Source: Pirellulaceae bacterium
GTDB lineage: Bacteria > Planctomycetota > Planctomycetia > Pirellulales > Pirellulaceae
Length of the DNA: 64,000 bases
Direction: 5' to 3'
Assembly: GCA_019636375.1 (NCBI GenBank)
Contig: JAHBXS010000004.1
Span: 682,001 to 746,000, forward strand
In this document: positions 17,579-26,422 of the stretch, piece by piece
How positions within the stretch are numbered: position 1 is the first letter of the stretch
Layout of the letters: each line of letters opens with the position of its first letter
Position numbers and translations under genes: made by a program
The notes under the pieces: generated by a model
The model's database searches: none
The model's input: only the letters and a program-made list of their open reading frames with translations
Told to the model about the DNA's origin: nothing

Positions 17579-20500
17579 ATGACAAACGAAAAACCAAACG
17601 TCGAAGCGATCTTTTTTGCCGCGATTGAAATGAAATCGCTCGCTGACTTGGCCGCCTACTTGAATCAAGCCTGCGGCGATGACGAAATTCTCAGACAGCG
17701 AGTCGAGGCATTGCTCAACGCCCGCCCCAAGTTGGGTAGTTTTCTCCAGGGCCAGGCTGCGGAGATGGTGACCACATCGGCTCCAATACCGTTGGAAACT
17801 CCCGGTACTCAGATCGGGCCCTATCGGCTGCTGCAGCAAATTGGCGAGGGGGGCATGGGGGTCGTTTGGATGGCAGAACAGTTGGAGCCTGTACGCCGTC
17901 GTGTCGCTCTGAAAGTCATCAAGCCAGGCATGGACTCTCGCCAAGTGATCGCCAGGTTTGAATCCGAGCGACAAGCACTGGCAATGATGGATCATCCGAG
18001 CATCGCCAAGGTATTCGATGCTGGTACAACGCAAACCGGTCACCCCTTTTTTGTTATGGAACTCGTGCATGGCGTGCCCATGACCAAGTTTTGCCAGGAA
18101 AGCCGCTTCACGGTACGTCAGCGGCTGGAATTACTGATCCCAGTCTGCCATGCGATTCAACATGCCCATCAGAAGGGAATCATCCACCGTGACATCAAGC
18201 CCAATAATGTTTTAGTCACGATGTACGACGACAAGCCAGTCCCAAAAGTGATTGACTTCGGTGTCGCAAAAGCGATTGACCAGTCACTGACCGAGAGAAC
18301 CCTGTTCACTCAATTTGGCACCTTGGTCGGCACGCTCGAATACATGTCGCCCGAACAAGCTGAAATGAACGCCTTGGGCGTTGATACTCGTAGTGATGTC
18401 TATTCGCTTGGCGTCATGCTCTACGAACTGTTGACCGGCACGACGCCGTTGGACGGAACAAGCTTGCGTAAAGCTGCCTGGCAAGAAATGTTAAGGCGGA
18501 TCAGAGAGGAAGAACCGCCTAGGCCCAGTCATCGCCTGAGCGGTTCCGCGACGCTCAAAGAGTTTGCTACCGTTTGTCGGGCCGAGCCCGCACAGCTTGC
18601 CAAAATGGTTCACGGTGAACTGGACTGGATCGTCATGAAATGTTTGGAAAAAGACCGCTCCCGTCGTTACGAGACGCCGAGCGGATTGGCGCGTGATTTG
18701 CAACGTTACCTTGACGACGAACCGGTTGAGGCCTGTCCTCCGTCGACTGTCTATCGTTTACAAAAGGTGGCCCGCAAGCACCGATGGGCCATTGCCATGG
18801 CAGCATCGTTCATGATCCTCATCCTGATCGGTTTCGTGGTGAGTTTTACGTTGGCAAGCGTGGCAATGACCGCTCGAAATGAAGCAGTCCTCGCCCGCGC
18901 AGCATCTGAAAAGGCTCTCGCCCATGAGACGACCGCGCGGACGGAAGCCGAGGCGGCGCGTGAACGATCTGAGCGACTGGTGTCGCAACTCCAAACGGCG
19001 ACCAGACTTGTCAACGAAGGATTTAAGCTGGCTGCCGTTGGACAGCCAGTCCTTGCTTTTCGGAAATTCAGTGAGGCAATTGAGGCCGAGCCAAATTATC
19101 GCGAAGCCTATATTCAGCGGGCCAATTATTATTTGACGTTTGGTTGCTGGGATCTGGCCGCTGCGGACTTTGAACATCGCTTCCGATTAGGCAATCAAGC
19201 GAGTGCAACAAATCATTTTGGTCGCGCGTTGCTACGAATGCATGGCCAGGACATTTCAGGACACCGTCTGGCTTGCCTGAACTTTCTTGAAGGTGGACAG
19301 GGGGACTCGCCCGATCATGAAGTGCGGGAACTTGTGGTTCGCGCTCTTGCACTTTCTCCCAATCCCGCAATGGACTCCGTTGGATTGGCCGCACTTGGTA
19401 ATAGCATTGTTGGCCCCAGACGGCACCCATACGACATCTACGTTTCAGCACTGGCCCACTTGCGGGCTGAGAATTATGCCGAGGCCGTCGACCGCTTTCA
19501 GTTGGCGTTGAAAGCAGGAGCAAAATCGCCTGCCGGACATCGAGCTGGCTCGGCACCATTGGCAATTGCCCTCTTTCACCTTGGGCGAATCCAGGAGGCA
19601 GAAGAAGCACTGAGCCGTGCCAATGAGACGCTCGAAGAATGGAGCATGGCGATTGCACAGTCACCCTTGCCCAACATGCCCATTGCTTGGAGTGATTGGC
19701 TAGAGTTTCGTATCTATTTGCGCGAAGCCCGCATGCTCATCAAGCAACAGGAACTGGAGAGCGACCCTCGACTCGTCGACCGCGAACAAGCGGCCTTGAA
19801 ATACTTGACTGGCAACGACAAACATGATCGGCCCGAAGCAGATTCTGAACAAGTTGTAGACCAACCGGTCGCGCCTGCAACCGCACAAACCAATCCGACA
19901 GTACCAAGGTTTTGGACGGATGACGCGATGAAGGATGTGGAGTTGCCTTTGGCGAACTCCATCGCAACCCCAACCCATATCACCGAGGAGTATTATTACC
20001 AGATTCCGGAAATGAAGCTTCATCGTAGCTATCCGGTTTACCACCCGGACCAAGAACCGACGGGCTATTTTGAGAAACTGCTGACGACCGAGCCCGAGGT
20101 TATTTGGGATCGTGAGCAACGTCCTGCTTTGGATTCAGAGGCGGACTGGGTTGCGGCAGGCGCGCTGATTTTCGAAATGCCCATTGGTTTTGGCTCAGGG
20201 CGTATGCTTCCATCCATGGAAACGAACCTCTTCGTACGGGACCCAAACTGGTATGCGGAACATGCCGTCCCGACCACGAAAGAAGGGGTGAATCCTTTTT
20301 TTCGCTACATCATCAGGGAACCGGGCAAAGTCGAAGTCGGAGTATTGTCTTGTGCCATGTGCCATACGCGAGTGACGAGCGATGGAATGGCCGTGCTAGG
20401 GGCACAAGGCAATTTTCCATTTGGTCGAGTTTATGCCACTCAAATGCTCGAGCCCGGTGCGATCCCGGATGCGGTGCGCGGACTGGAGAGAAATCTGTTC

Positions 20501-21352
20501 GGTGCTCCCTGGATTTCTCCGGATCCGCAGGAAGATCTCTGGAACTCACCGCTAGAGGAACTGGCCGCGGCGCACGCCGCGATTCCCCCAGGCGTTGTTG
20601 CTCGCCACCGCTCAAGTCCGCAGGCTCCCGTGGTTGTTCCAGACCTCTTTGGCCTGCAAGCCAGAAACTATTTAGATCGCACTGGCTTGCAGAACCATCG
20701 TGATATTCAGGACCTCATGCGTTACGCAGCACTTAATCAGGGTATGGATGGCCTTTCCCTGTTTGACGGATTTATTCCGGCTGGCATCGATTTCACGACC
20801 CGTCCAGAACCAGCCGCCTACCTCTTTCCTCGCTATAGCGATGAGCAATTGTATGCGTTGGCGAAATACGTTTACTCGCTCCAGCCGCCGGCAAACCCAC
20901 ATGCAATGGACGAACTGGCTGAGCGGGGCCGACAGGTGTTCATGGCGAACGGCTGCGCCAGTTGCCATCAGCCGGATAAAGAATACGGAAGCGATCGGCT
21001 TGTCGCGGCACCAGGCTTTGAAGTGCCTTCTGATCATCCGGAGAAATCACGAGTGATGAGCCGTCGAGTGAACACGGACCCAACCTTAACGATGTCGACG
21101 CGCCGCGGCACCGGATTCTACAAGGTTCCGTCCTTGCGCTCCATTTGGTTGCGTGGACCATTTGAACATAGCGGTTCGGTGGCCACACTCGAGGATTGGT
21201 TCGATCCGAAACGGCTGGAGGATGACTACCTACCGACCGGTTGGAAAGGGCCTGTGGAATCCGCAAATCGCGCCGTGAACGGCCATCCGTTTGGCCTTCA
21301 ACTGGAACCTGACGAAAAGTCGGCTTTGATTGCTTTTCTGAAATCTCTTTGA
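17579..21352 (+). CDS. Transmembrane Ser/Thr protein kinase fused to TPR and cytochrome c domains
   Basis: 1257 residues. The cytoplasmic kinase (about 81-380) has every key motif: glycine loop GEGGMG (89-94), lysine in VALKVIK (K112), HRDIKPNN (D205), DFGVAK (D226) and MSPEQ. A single membrane helix lies at 403-430 (WAIAMAASFMILILIGFVV), followed by an Ala/Glu/Arg coiled coil. TPR-like helices at about 460-700 include FRKFSEAIEAEPNYREAYIQ. The last 450 residues are a diheme-type cytochrome c region with CAMCH (about 923-927) and CASCH (about 1125-1129), plus the EYYYQIP and SYPVYHPDQEP pattern of stand-alone planctomycete cytochromes. Both haem sites would lie outside the membrane, where haem attachment occurs. 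It probably senses redox state or haem and signals to the upstream sigma factor (inference). Confidence 0.88.
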   Translation: MTNEKPNVEAIFFAAIEMKSLADLAAYLNQACGDDEILRQRVEALLNARPKLGSFLQGQAAEMVTTSAPIPLETPGTQIGPYRLLQQIGEGGMGVVWMAEQLEPVRRRVALKVIKPGMDSRQVIARFESERQALAMMDHPSIAKVFDAGTTQTGHPFFVMELVHGVPMTKFCQESRFTVRQRLELLIPVCHAIQHAHQKGIIHRDIKPNNVLVTMYDDKPVPKVIDFGVAKAIDQSLTERTLFTQFGTLVGTLEYMSPEQAEMNALGVDTRSDVYSLGVMLYELLTGTTPLDGTSLRKAAWQEMLRRIREEEPPRPSHRLSGSATLKEFATVCRAEPAQLAKMVHGELDWIVMKCLEKDRSRRYETPSGLARDLQRYLDDEPVEACPPSTVYRLQKVARKHRWAIAMAASFMILILIGFVVSFTLASVAMTARNEAVLARAASEKALAHETTARTEAEAARERSERLVSQLQTATRLVNEGFKLAAVGQPVLAFRKFSEAIEAEPNYREAYIQRANYYLTFGCWDLAAADFEHRFRLGNQASATNHFGRALLRMHGQDISGHRLACLNFLEGGQGDSPDHEVRELVVRALALSPNPAMDSVGLAALGNSIVGPRRHPYDIYVSALAHLRAENYAEAVDRFQLALKAGAKSPAGHRAGSAPLAIALFHLGRIQEAEEALSRANETLEEWSMAIAQSPLPNMPIAWSDWLEFRIYLREARMLIKQQELESDPRLVDREQAALKYLTGNDKHDRPEADSEQVVDQPVAPATAQTNPTVPRFWTDDAMKDVELPLANSIATPTHITEEYYYQIPEMKLHRSYPVYHPDQEPTGYFEKLLTTEPEVIWDREQRPALDSEADWVAAGALIFEMPIGFGSGRMLPSMETNLFVRDPNWYAEHAVPTTKEGVNPFFRYIIREPGKVEVGVLSCAMCHTRVTSDGMAVLGAQGNFPFGRVYATQMLEPGAIPDAVRGLERNLFGAPWISPDPQEDLWNSPLEELAAAHAAIPPGVVARHRSSPQAPVVVPDLFGLQARNYLDRTGLQNHRDIQDLMRYAALNQGMDGLSLFDGFIPAGIDFTTRPEPAAYLFPRYSDEQLYALAKYVYSLQPPANPHAMDELAERGRQVFMANGCASCHQPDKEYGSDRLVAAPGFEVPSDHPEKSRVMSRRVNTDPTLTMSTRRGTGFYKVPSLRSIWLRGPFEHSGSVATLEDWFDPKRLEDDYLPTGWKGPVESANRAVNGHPFGLQLEPDEKSALIAFLKSL

Positions 21353-22243
21353 GCTGGAACGGCGATCGGACTATTGATTCCTGAAGAGTTGATAATTTCC
21401 TCCTTGAGGAATCCAGGGGGCCTTTTCCCACAGCATCTCGAAAGTCACCAAATTATTTTTCCATTCAAACGCAGATCTGCTTCAAAACGAGGGATTAGGC
21501 ACCTGGCTTTTCAAAATGAATTAAAACCGTGGAATTCATTTTGGATTAATGATCGCAACCTACTTCGACTAGAGTTCCCGCCCGTCGTAGCGAGGACAAG
21601 CCGCCGGGGCATCGAAGTCATCGTAAACCCCAAACGTGAAATCCAGTTAACTACGCAAGGAAATTAATCATGAAACTTCGAGAAATCATCGGCGAGTATG
21701 TCGATGCCTGTTTTACGGCCATTTGGGTAAAGAAGTCGATCGCCCGGTCGTCGTTCTCGATCTGGCTCGGTTCGGTGGTCTGCGGTGCCCCTCGGAAGTG
21801 CTGGGGTTGCGATGGTCTGATGTTGATTGGGATGCGGGGCGGTTACGGATCGATTCACCGAAAACCGGCCTGAGATTCTGCCCGATGTTCCCTGAGTTGC
21901 GGGTGGCACTGTCTGAAGCGTGGGAAGTGGCCCCAGATGGTGCGGTCTATGTGATCGAGCGTTATCGAGGGGCTGAGAATCTGCGGACCCAGTTTGCCCG
22001 GATCGTCGAACGGGCGGGGGTGCCGATGTGGCCCAAGCCATTCGTCAACCTACGATCAACCCGGCGAACGGAATTGCAGGAATCATTCCCCGATCATGTG
22101 ATTAATAAATGGCTCGGTCATTCGGCGGCGGTTGCTGCCAAGCACTACTTGCAAGTGACCGATGACCATTGGGCGGCTGCGGTCGAATCCTGTCCCCTTA
22201 CTGGTCCCCTTATCAGTAACCATTCTGAGCCCATCAGGAAAAA

Positions 22244-22328
22244 TCACGACACAAAAAAACCCCGCGAAATGCGGGGTCTTGATGGGTTGGGCGGGGCTGT
22301 GATAACCCCTGGGATGCCCCCACTTGGA
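22244..22328. repeat. Right copy of the tRNA-Lys-associated direct repeat (attR-like)
   Basis: This is the partner of 15661-15747. It covers the transcription terminator of tRNA-Lys and the last 14 bases of the tRNA gene. About 6.6 kb lies between the copies. Confidence 0.88.
22253..22276 (-). terminator. Rho-independent terminator of tRNA-Lys
   Basis: On the minus strand CCCCGCATTTCGCGGGG forms a perfect 6-bp stem with a 5-nt loop, followed by seven T. It starts about 40 bp after the tRNA 3' end. The left repeat keeps a version with one G-U pair. Confidence 0.9.
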
Positions 22329-22387
22329 CTCGAACCAAGAACCTACTGATTAAGAGTCAGTTGCTCTACCGATTGAGCTATAGGGGC
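22315..22387 (-). tRNA. tRNA-Lys (anticodon CTT)
   Basis: 73 nt on the minus strand, from GCCCCTA to the discriminator A. The acceptor stem GCCCCTA pairs with TGGGGGC. The D arm has GCTCAATCGGTAGAGC, the anticodon stem-loop ACTGACTCTTAATCAGT reads CTT, and the T arm contains GGTTCGAGTCC. CCA is not encoded. The 3' end is the integration site of the island to its left. The following 333 bp (22388-22720) hold no supportable gene. Confidence 0.95.
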
Positions 22388-22720
22388 GTTTCGGATGATC
22401 ATTGCGAATTCGTTTCGGCGACTTCGGTAAGTCTTTCAAACTGTTGTCGTTCCGCGATTAGAGGAACTTTTGAAAGCGCTCCCGATCAACGGTCCAGTAT
22501 TGTACGAATCGACGCGGAATTTAAAAGTAGGAGCGCCAATAATTTTCGACTTTTGTCGCGATTCGACGACAAATACGCGAATCGTTGCTCAACCCTGAAA
22601 AAGCACGACAGGTTCAAGGCGGTTGCCTTTTGGCAAAATCGGCAAAACGATAGACTGGAGAGACGAATTGCCTATTGAAAACCGCGAATCTGCCTGATTC
22701 CAACCGACTGAGAACATAAA

Positions 22721-23239
22721 ATGACACGCGATAAAATCCCGATGCGAAACTCGCTCGCCACCCTGGAAACCATCGTGCTCCCAGGCGACACGAACACCCA
22801 CAATACGTTGTTCGGCGGGCTGCTCATGAAAATCATCGACAAGGTCGCTGCGATCTCCGCTCGGCGACATTGCCACCGAGCGGTGGTGACTGCCTCCAAC
22901 GACGGCGTCCACTTTCATCGCCCGATCCAAAACGACGATATCGTCATCCTGGAGTCTTATGTTTGTGCGGTGGGGCGGTCTTCGATGGAAATCTTCGTAA
23001 AGATCAGCACGGAGAATTTAGGTAAAGGGGCCAAACGGCAAGTGGCTGCGATTTCGTTTTTGACGTTTGTCGGCTTAGACGACTCCGGCCAACCCGCTGA
23101 AGTCCCCGAGGTATTTCCAGAATCCGCCGAAGAACACCTGCTCTACCGCGACCGCGCGATTCGCAAAGAGGCCCGCCTCAAAAAACGTGACGAAACCAAT
23201 GCCCTGATCAACTCATTGATTGAAGAAGCAAACACTTGA
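22721..23239 (+). CDS. Acyl-CoA thioesterase, YciA/hotdog family
   Basis: 172 residues with the acyl-CoA hydrolase hotdog fold. The N-terminal strand TIVLPGDTNTHNTLFGG leads into the central helix LLMKIIDKVAAISARRHC. Later strands are VTASNDGVHFHRPIQ, DIVILESYVCAVGRSSMEI and KRQVAAISFLTFVGLD. The asparagine and aspartate around N-T-LFGG and KIID are typical of the YciA/ACOT type. It hydrolyses acyl-CoA thioesters to free acid and CoA in the cytoplasm. The tail is lysine-rich and helical. It precedes the RNase H gene on the same strand by about 80 bp. Confidence 0.88.
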   Translation: MTRDKIPMRNSLATLETIVLPGDTNTHNTLFGGLLMKIIDKVAAISARRHCHRAVVTASNDGVHFHRPIQNDDIVILESYVCAVGRSSMEIFVKISTENLGKGAKRQVAAISFLTFVGLDDSGQPAEVPEVFPESAEEHLLYRDRAIRKEARLKKRDETNALINSLIEEANT

Positions 23240-23320
23240 GCAAAATTTTCGGAAAGAATGTTCTCGAAATTTCTGCTCGCTTCGATTGAAGAATTCCAAG
23301 AGCGCGTCCCGACGAAAAAC

Positions 23321-23965
23321 ATGGCCACCAAGAAGAAAAAATTTTACGTGGTGTGGCGCGGCTGGACCCCTGGAGTCTACAAGACCTGGCCGGAATGCGA
23401 AGCGGCTATGCGTGGGTTTTCTAACGCCAAGTACAAATCGTTTGCGACTTTGCAGGAAGCCGAAGAAGCCTTCGCCGATGACCCCGACGAGCACATTGGC
23501 AAAAAGAGTCCCTTTGTCAGTAGCCTTTCCGAACAAGAACTAGCCGCCATCGGTCAACCGATTCGCCACAGTCTGTGTGTTGACGCCGCCTGGAATGCTC
23601 AGACCAAGTTCATGGAATACCGGGGCGTCTGGAATCACAACGGGCATGTCGCGTTTTCACGCGGGCCGTTCCCCAATGCAACCAACAACATCGGCGAGTT
23701 TTTAGCCATCGTCCACGGCCTTGCTCAGATGGCCGAAGAACATTGCGATTGGCCGATTTACAGCGACAGCCAAACGGCAATCGCTTGGGTTCGTGATCGC
23801 AAGGTCAACTCGAAATCGATTGAAAAAGGTGAGACGAGCGAGAGGGTAAATGCCTTGGTGGAGCGGGCCTTAAATTGGCTCCGCACCCACGACTATCCCA
23901 ACCCGATCCTCAAATGGGAAACCGCCGCCTGGGGCGAAATCCCCGCCGATTTTGGTCGGAAATAA
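23321..23965 (+). CDS. Ribonuclease H with N-terminal hybrid-binding (viroplasmin) domain
   Basis: The ATG at 23321 (MATKKKKFYVVW) gives 214 residues and starts directly at the first domain; the frame is open back to 23258. Residues about 7-55 are an RNase H1 hybrid-binding/Caulimovirus viroplasmin domain (KFYVVWRGWTPGVYKTWPEC, AMRGFSNAKYKSF). The catalytic half shows the four acidic positions: CVDAAW, NNIGEFLAIVHGL, YSDSQTAIAW and the late ADFG. It should cut RNA in RNA-DNA hybrids. The architecture resembles Bacteroidetes and eukaryotic RNase H1 more than E. coli RnhA. Confidence 0.85.
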   Translation: MATKKKKFYVVWRGWTPGVYKTWPECEAAMRGFSNAKYKSFATLQEAEEAFADDPDEHIGKKSPFVSSLSEQELAAIGQPIRHSLCVDAAWNAQTKFMEYRGVWNHNGHVAFSRGPFPNATNNIGEFLAIVHGLAQMAEEHCDWPIYSDSQTAIAWVRDRKVNSKSIEKGETSERVNALVERALNWLRTHDYPNPILKWETAAWGEIPADFGRK

Positions 23966-24019
23966 ATTTGAATCCGACACCAATTTTGAGTCTTTGCTTG
24001 AGAACCGAGAGGTGATTGT

Positions 24020-24652
24020 CTAACCTTTGGGAAAACCTCCAAAATTACCGAAGGCCGCTGGATGAATTTGTGAAAACTGTAGAGAGCCCTCTCGGAGTTT
24101 TCGTGAATTGATTTTTAATTTTTTCGGATCGATTTCAAATTCTTTTTCGATTTCTCGTTTATGCAATTCGATGTGTTCGTCCATGTCAATTGTATTGCCG
24201 TCTTCCAAGAGCGAAAACTCTAACGAGCTTATCAAATCCCCGCTTGGGTTGCAGAAATCGAAAGAGTGCATCTTGCGAGACGGCGGATTTGAAAAAGGAT
24301 GCAGAGGAGGCGAAAGCAACAAAACCATAGAATTGCCAAACGCCCTCGCTTGACGCACGGCTAAACGGAATACGATTTCGGTGCAGCCATGGACGTAGAT
24401 CGTATTGTGAGAAGGATCAGCTAGTTCGACCTTGTCCTCTCCTGACCAATTGGGACGGATTGCCGAGTAACTTTTGATGTAGCAAGCTGCCGACCCGGGT
24501 TCTCCGTTCAGAATTCCCAACGATACACCCGTAAGCGAAGTATTCGCGAAGATGTTAATTGCACTTAGCCCAAGAATCTGTGTTACATAGTGGGCGCTGG
24601 ATGTACCTTGAGAATGTGCTGACATTGAATAGTGATAAAAGCCGTAAATCAT
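24020..24652 (-). CDS. Hypothetical protein
   Basis: 211 residues from the ATG with complement at 24650-24652 (MIYGFYHYSMSAHSQG). The start is supported by GGAG six bases upstream; an earlier frame start at 24697 is less likely. The protein seems cytoplasmic. It has a Gly/Ser-rich N-terminal half with strands (GVSLGILNGEPGSAACYIK, IYVHGCTEIVFRL) and a charged C-terminal helix (IELHKREIEKEFEIDPKKLK). I do not recognise a family. Codon use looks like that of a real gene but it is richer in A+T than its neighbours. It lies downstream of tRNA-Val on the same strand, behind that gene's terminator. Confidence 0.62.
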   Translation of the reverse strand: MIYGFYHYSMSAHSQGTSSAHYVTQILGLSAINIFANTSLTGVSLGILNGEPGSAACYIKSYSAIRPNWSGEDKVELADPSHNTIYVHGCTEIVFRLAVRQARAFGNSMVLLLSPPLHPFSNPPSRKMHSFDFCNPSGDLISSLEFSLLEDGNTIDMDEHIELHKREIEKEFEIDPKKLKINSRKLREGSLQFSQIHPAAFGNFGGFPKG

Positions 24653-24865
24653 GTTTTTTCTCCAAATGATCTTTGTTGTCTGCCGAGTATGCCGCAAAAG
24701 AGCGAAAAAAAAGAAACAGGGGCGGTGACACTATTACATCCTCAACACACCGTTTTTTCGCGACAGAAATACGTTCAAAACAAGAATTTTTTGAGAAATT
24801 TAGAGAAGACTCGGCGATTCGACGGCCCAGGCACGTTTTTTTGGAAGAGGTACAGATTAGGCGAG

Positions 24866-24902
24866 AAAAAAACGGGACGTTCGTTTGCCACGCACGCCCC
24901 GT
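24866..24902 (-). terminator. Rho-independent terminator of tRNA-Val
   Basis: On the minus strand AACGGGGCGT pairs with ACGTCCCGTT (one G-U pair) around a 12-13 nt loop, followed by a run of T. It begins about 12 bp after the tRNA 3' end. Confidence 0.88.
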
Positions 24903-24914
24903 TAATTTTTGGTA

Positions 24915-24988
24915 TGGACGGTATTGGACTCGAACCAACGACCTCCACGATGTCAACGTGGCGCTCTAACCAACTGAGCTAACCGTCC
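24915..24988 (-). tRNA. tRNA-Val (anticodon GAC)
   Basis: 74 nt on the minus strand. The acceptor stem GGACGGT pairs with ACCGTCC. The D arm is AGCTCAGTTGGTTAGAGC, the anticodon stem CCACG/CGTGG encloses the loop TTGACAT with anticodon GAC, and the T arm has GGTTCGAGTCC. The discriminator base is A and CCA is not encoded. Confidence 0.94.
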
Positions 24989-25153
24989 GGTTGTTTGTTG
25001 ATGACAAGGCGAGACCGAATTTGGCTCGCGATATCGATCTCCTTTTCAACATCGGTATTTTAAGGGACAAAATCGAATCGGGAAAGGGTAGCTTTTTTTG
25101 CGAGAATTTTACGGACTATCCCCAAAATTGCCCTGTGCTATTTCCAGTATAGA

Positions 25154-25227
25154 TTCGGGTAGCTACGTTTACTAAAACGTAGATTTGCCAATAAAAAGCC
25201 ACGCTTTGGCAAGCGTGGCTACCCGAA
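25154..25227. repeat. Composite palindromic element with two inner hairpins
   Basis: The outer arms TTCGGGTAGC (25154-25163) and GCTACCCGAA (25218-25227) are perfect inverted repeats. Inside, CTACGTTTACTAAAACGTAG (25163-25182) and a 22-bp palindrome at 25198-25219 (GCCACGCTT/AAGCGTGGC) form two further hairpins. The structure is that of a REP-like or MITE-like element. The rest of 24989-25324 holds no gene. Confidence 0.85.
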
Positions 25228-25324
25228 GATTGAGATTAGGATAAGCAAAAGGGGAAAATCAATCCTGTTCGGCACAGATTCTAAAATCAGCGTTTACCGA
25301 TTCAGCGTGGAACCTCCTCCGAAT

Positions 25325-26422
25325 TTAACGCCGGGCCGTCACAAAGAGGTCGGGGCCGAGGCGGCGAGATTCGATCATGGTGAGTTGCAAAGCGTCGGCC
25401 AATTGACTAAACCCGGGGTCGCCTACCGGGGAAAGTGCCGTTTTTCCGCCGATTATTCGAGGAGCGAGGTAAAGATTTACCTCGTCGATCAGATTTTCTT
25501 GCAAAAAGACCCCCAGTAAACGACTCCCCCCTTCTACGACGGCATTGGTAAATCTGCGTTTTCCCAGCTCATCCAGCAACTCTTGCAACATCCGGGCATA
25601 TTCTCCCGATTGACTGCGAATCACTTCTACGCCGCAATTTGTCATTGAAATCTGCCAGGCTTCATCTGCCGCAGGTCCGGCGACAACCAGGGTCGGCGTT
25701 TTGTGTGCAGTTTTGGCAAGTTGCGAATCGGGGGACAACGTCCCCTTCGAATCGACAACCACGCGCAAAGCCGTGCGAGGGCCTGCGGGGCGGGCGGTCA
25801 ACATCGGGTTATCCGCTCTCGCGGTGCCAGCACCGACAACGATTGCGTCGACGCGGCCACGTGTTTGATGAAAATGCTCGCGAGATTCCGGGCTGGAAAT
25901 CCATTGACTTTCGCCGCTGACCGTTGCAATCTTGCCGTCCAGAGACATGGCCCATTTGGCGATGACCCAAGGGCGATGTTTGGTGAAGAGCGTAGCGAAG
26001 GGCTTAATCAAGTCCGTGGCCTCTTCTTCGCAAACACCGACGAGCGTTTCAATTCCCGCAGCTTGAAGCCTCGCGACACCGCTGCCGTTGACTTGAGGAT
26101 TGGGATCGAGAGCCCCAATCACGACGCGACCTACTTTGGCGGCGATCAATGCGTCGACGCAAGGCGGAGTTTTTCCAAAATAAGAGCACGGCTCAAGCGT
26201 CAAATAGACGGTACTGCCGACTGCGGCTTCTCCGGCCATTTGCAAGGCATTGATTTCAGCATGTGGGCCACCGAATCTCTCGTGAAACCCACTGCCGACG
26301 AGGGTACCATCGCGAGTGATGATGCAGCCTACCATCGGATTGGGCTCGACGTGCCCCTGCCCCCCTGCGGCGAGTTTCAGCGCGAGTTCCATCCAATGCT
26401 GGTCATGTAAATGTGCGTTCAT
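25325..26422 (-). CDS. ribD: RibD, bifunctional riboflavin pyrimidine deaminase/reductase
   Basis: 365 residues from the ATG at 26422 (MNAHLHDQHW), which has GAGG six bases upstream; the in-frame TTG at 26434 overlaps that site and is unlikely. The N-terminal deaminase half has the zinc site HAEINAL and TLEPCSYFGKTPPCVDALI. The C-terminal half is the reductase (KWAMSLDGKIATVSGESQWI, VDAIVVGAGTARADNP, VEGGSRLLGVFL). It carries out the second and third steps of riboflavin synthesis after GTP cyclohydrolase II. It is not next to other rib genes here. Confidence 0.95.
   Translation of the reverse strand: MNAHLHDQHWMELALKLAAGGQGHVEPNPMVGCIITRDGTLVGSGFHERFGGPHAEINALQMAGEAAVGSTVYLTLEPCSYFGKTPPCVDALIAAKVGRVVIGALDPNPQVNGSGVARLQAAGIETLVGVCEEEATDLIKPFATLFTKHRPWVIAKWAMSLDGKIATVSGESQWISSPESREHFHQTRGRVDAIVVGAGTARADNPMLTARPAGPRTALRVVVDSKGTLSPDSQLAKTAHKTPTLVVAGPAADEAWQISMTNCGVEVIRSQSGEYARMLQELLDELGKRRFTNAVVEGGSRLLGVFLQENLIDEVNLYLAPRIIGGKTALSPVGDPGFSQLADALQLTMIESRRLGPDLFVTARR

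Larger units (their letters stand above)
21723..22349 (+). pseudogene. Tyrosine recombinase (integrase), C-terminal catalytic fragment
   Basis: The reading frame contains only the catalytic half of an integrase: [20 protein letters not shown], then [20 protein letters not shown], the R-x-x box [18 protein letters not shown] and [11 protein letters not shown] with the nucleophile tyrosine. The core-binding domain is missing. A short, out-of-frame ATG at 21670 ([13 protein letters not shown]) resembles an integrase start, which suggests an internal deletion. The frame runs on through the right repeat into the tRNA gene on the opposite strand. The island is therefore probably no longer mobile by itself. 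No gene is evident in 21353-21669. Confidence 0.85.

Noticed and set aside
17543..18070. 175-codon open frame antisense to the kinase gene
   Set aside because: It overlaps the kinase catalytic motifs on the other strand; no independent evidence.
22361..22678. 105-codon open frame starting inside tRNA-Lys
   Set aside because: The start overlaps the tRNA gene, and the composition is Ser/Arg-rich without any fold pattern.
25703..26410. 235-codon open frame antisense to ribD
   Set aside because: ribD is complete with all catalytic motifs; the antisense frame is a shadow.
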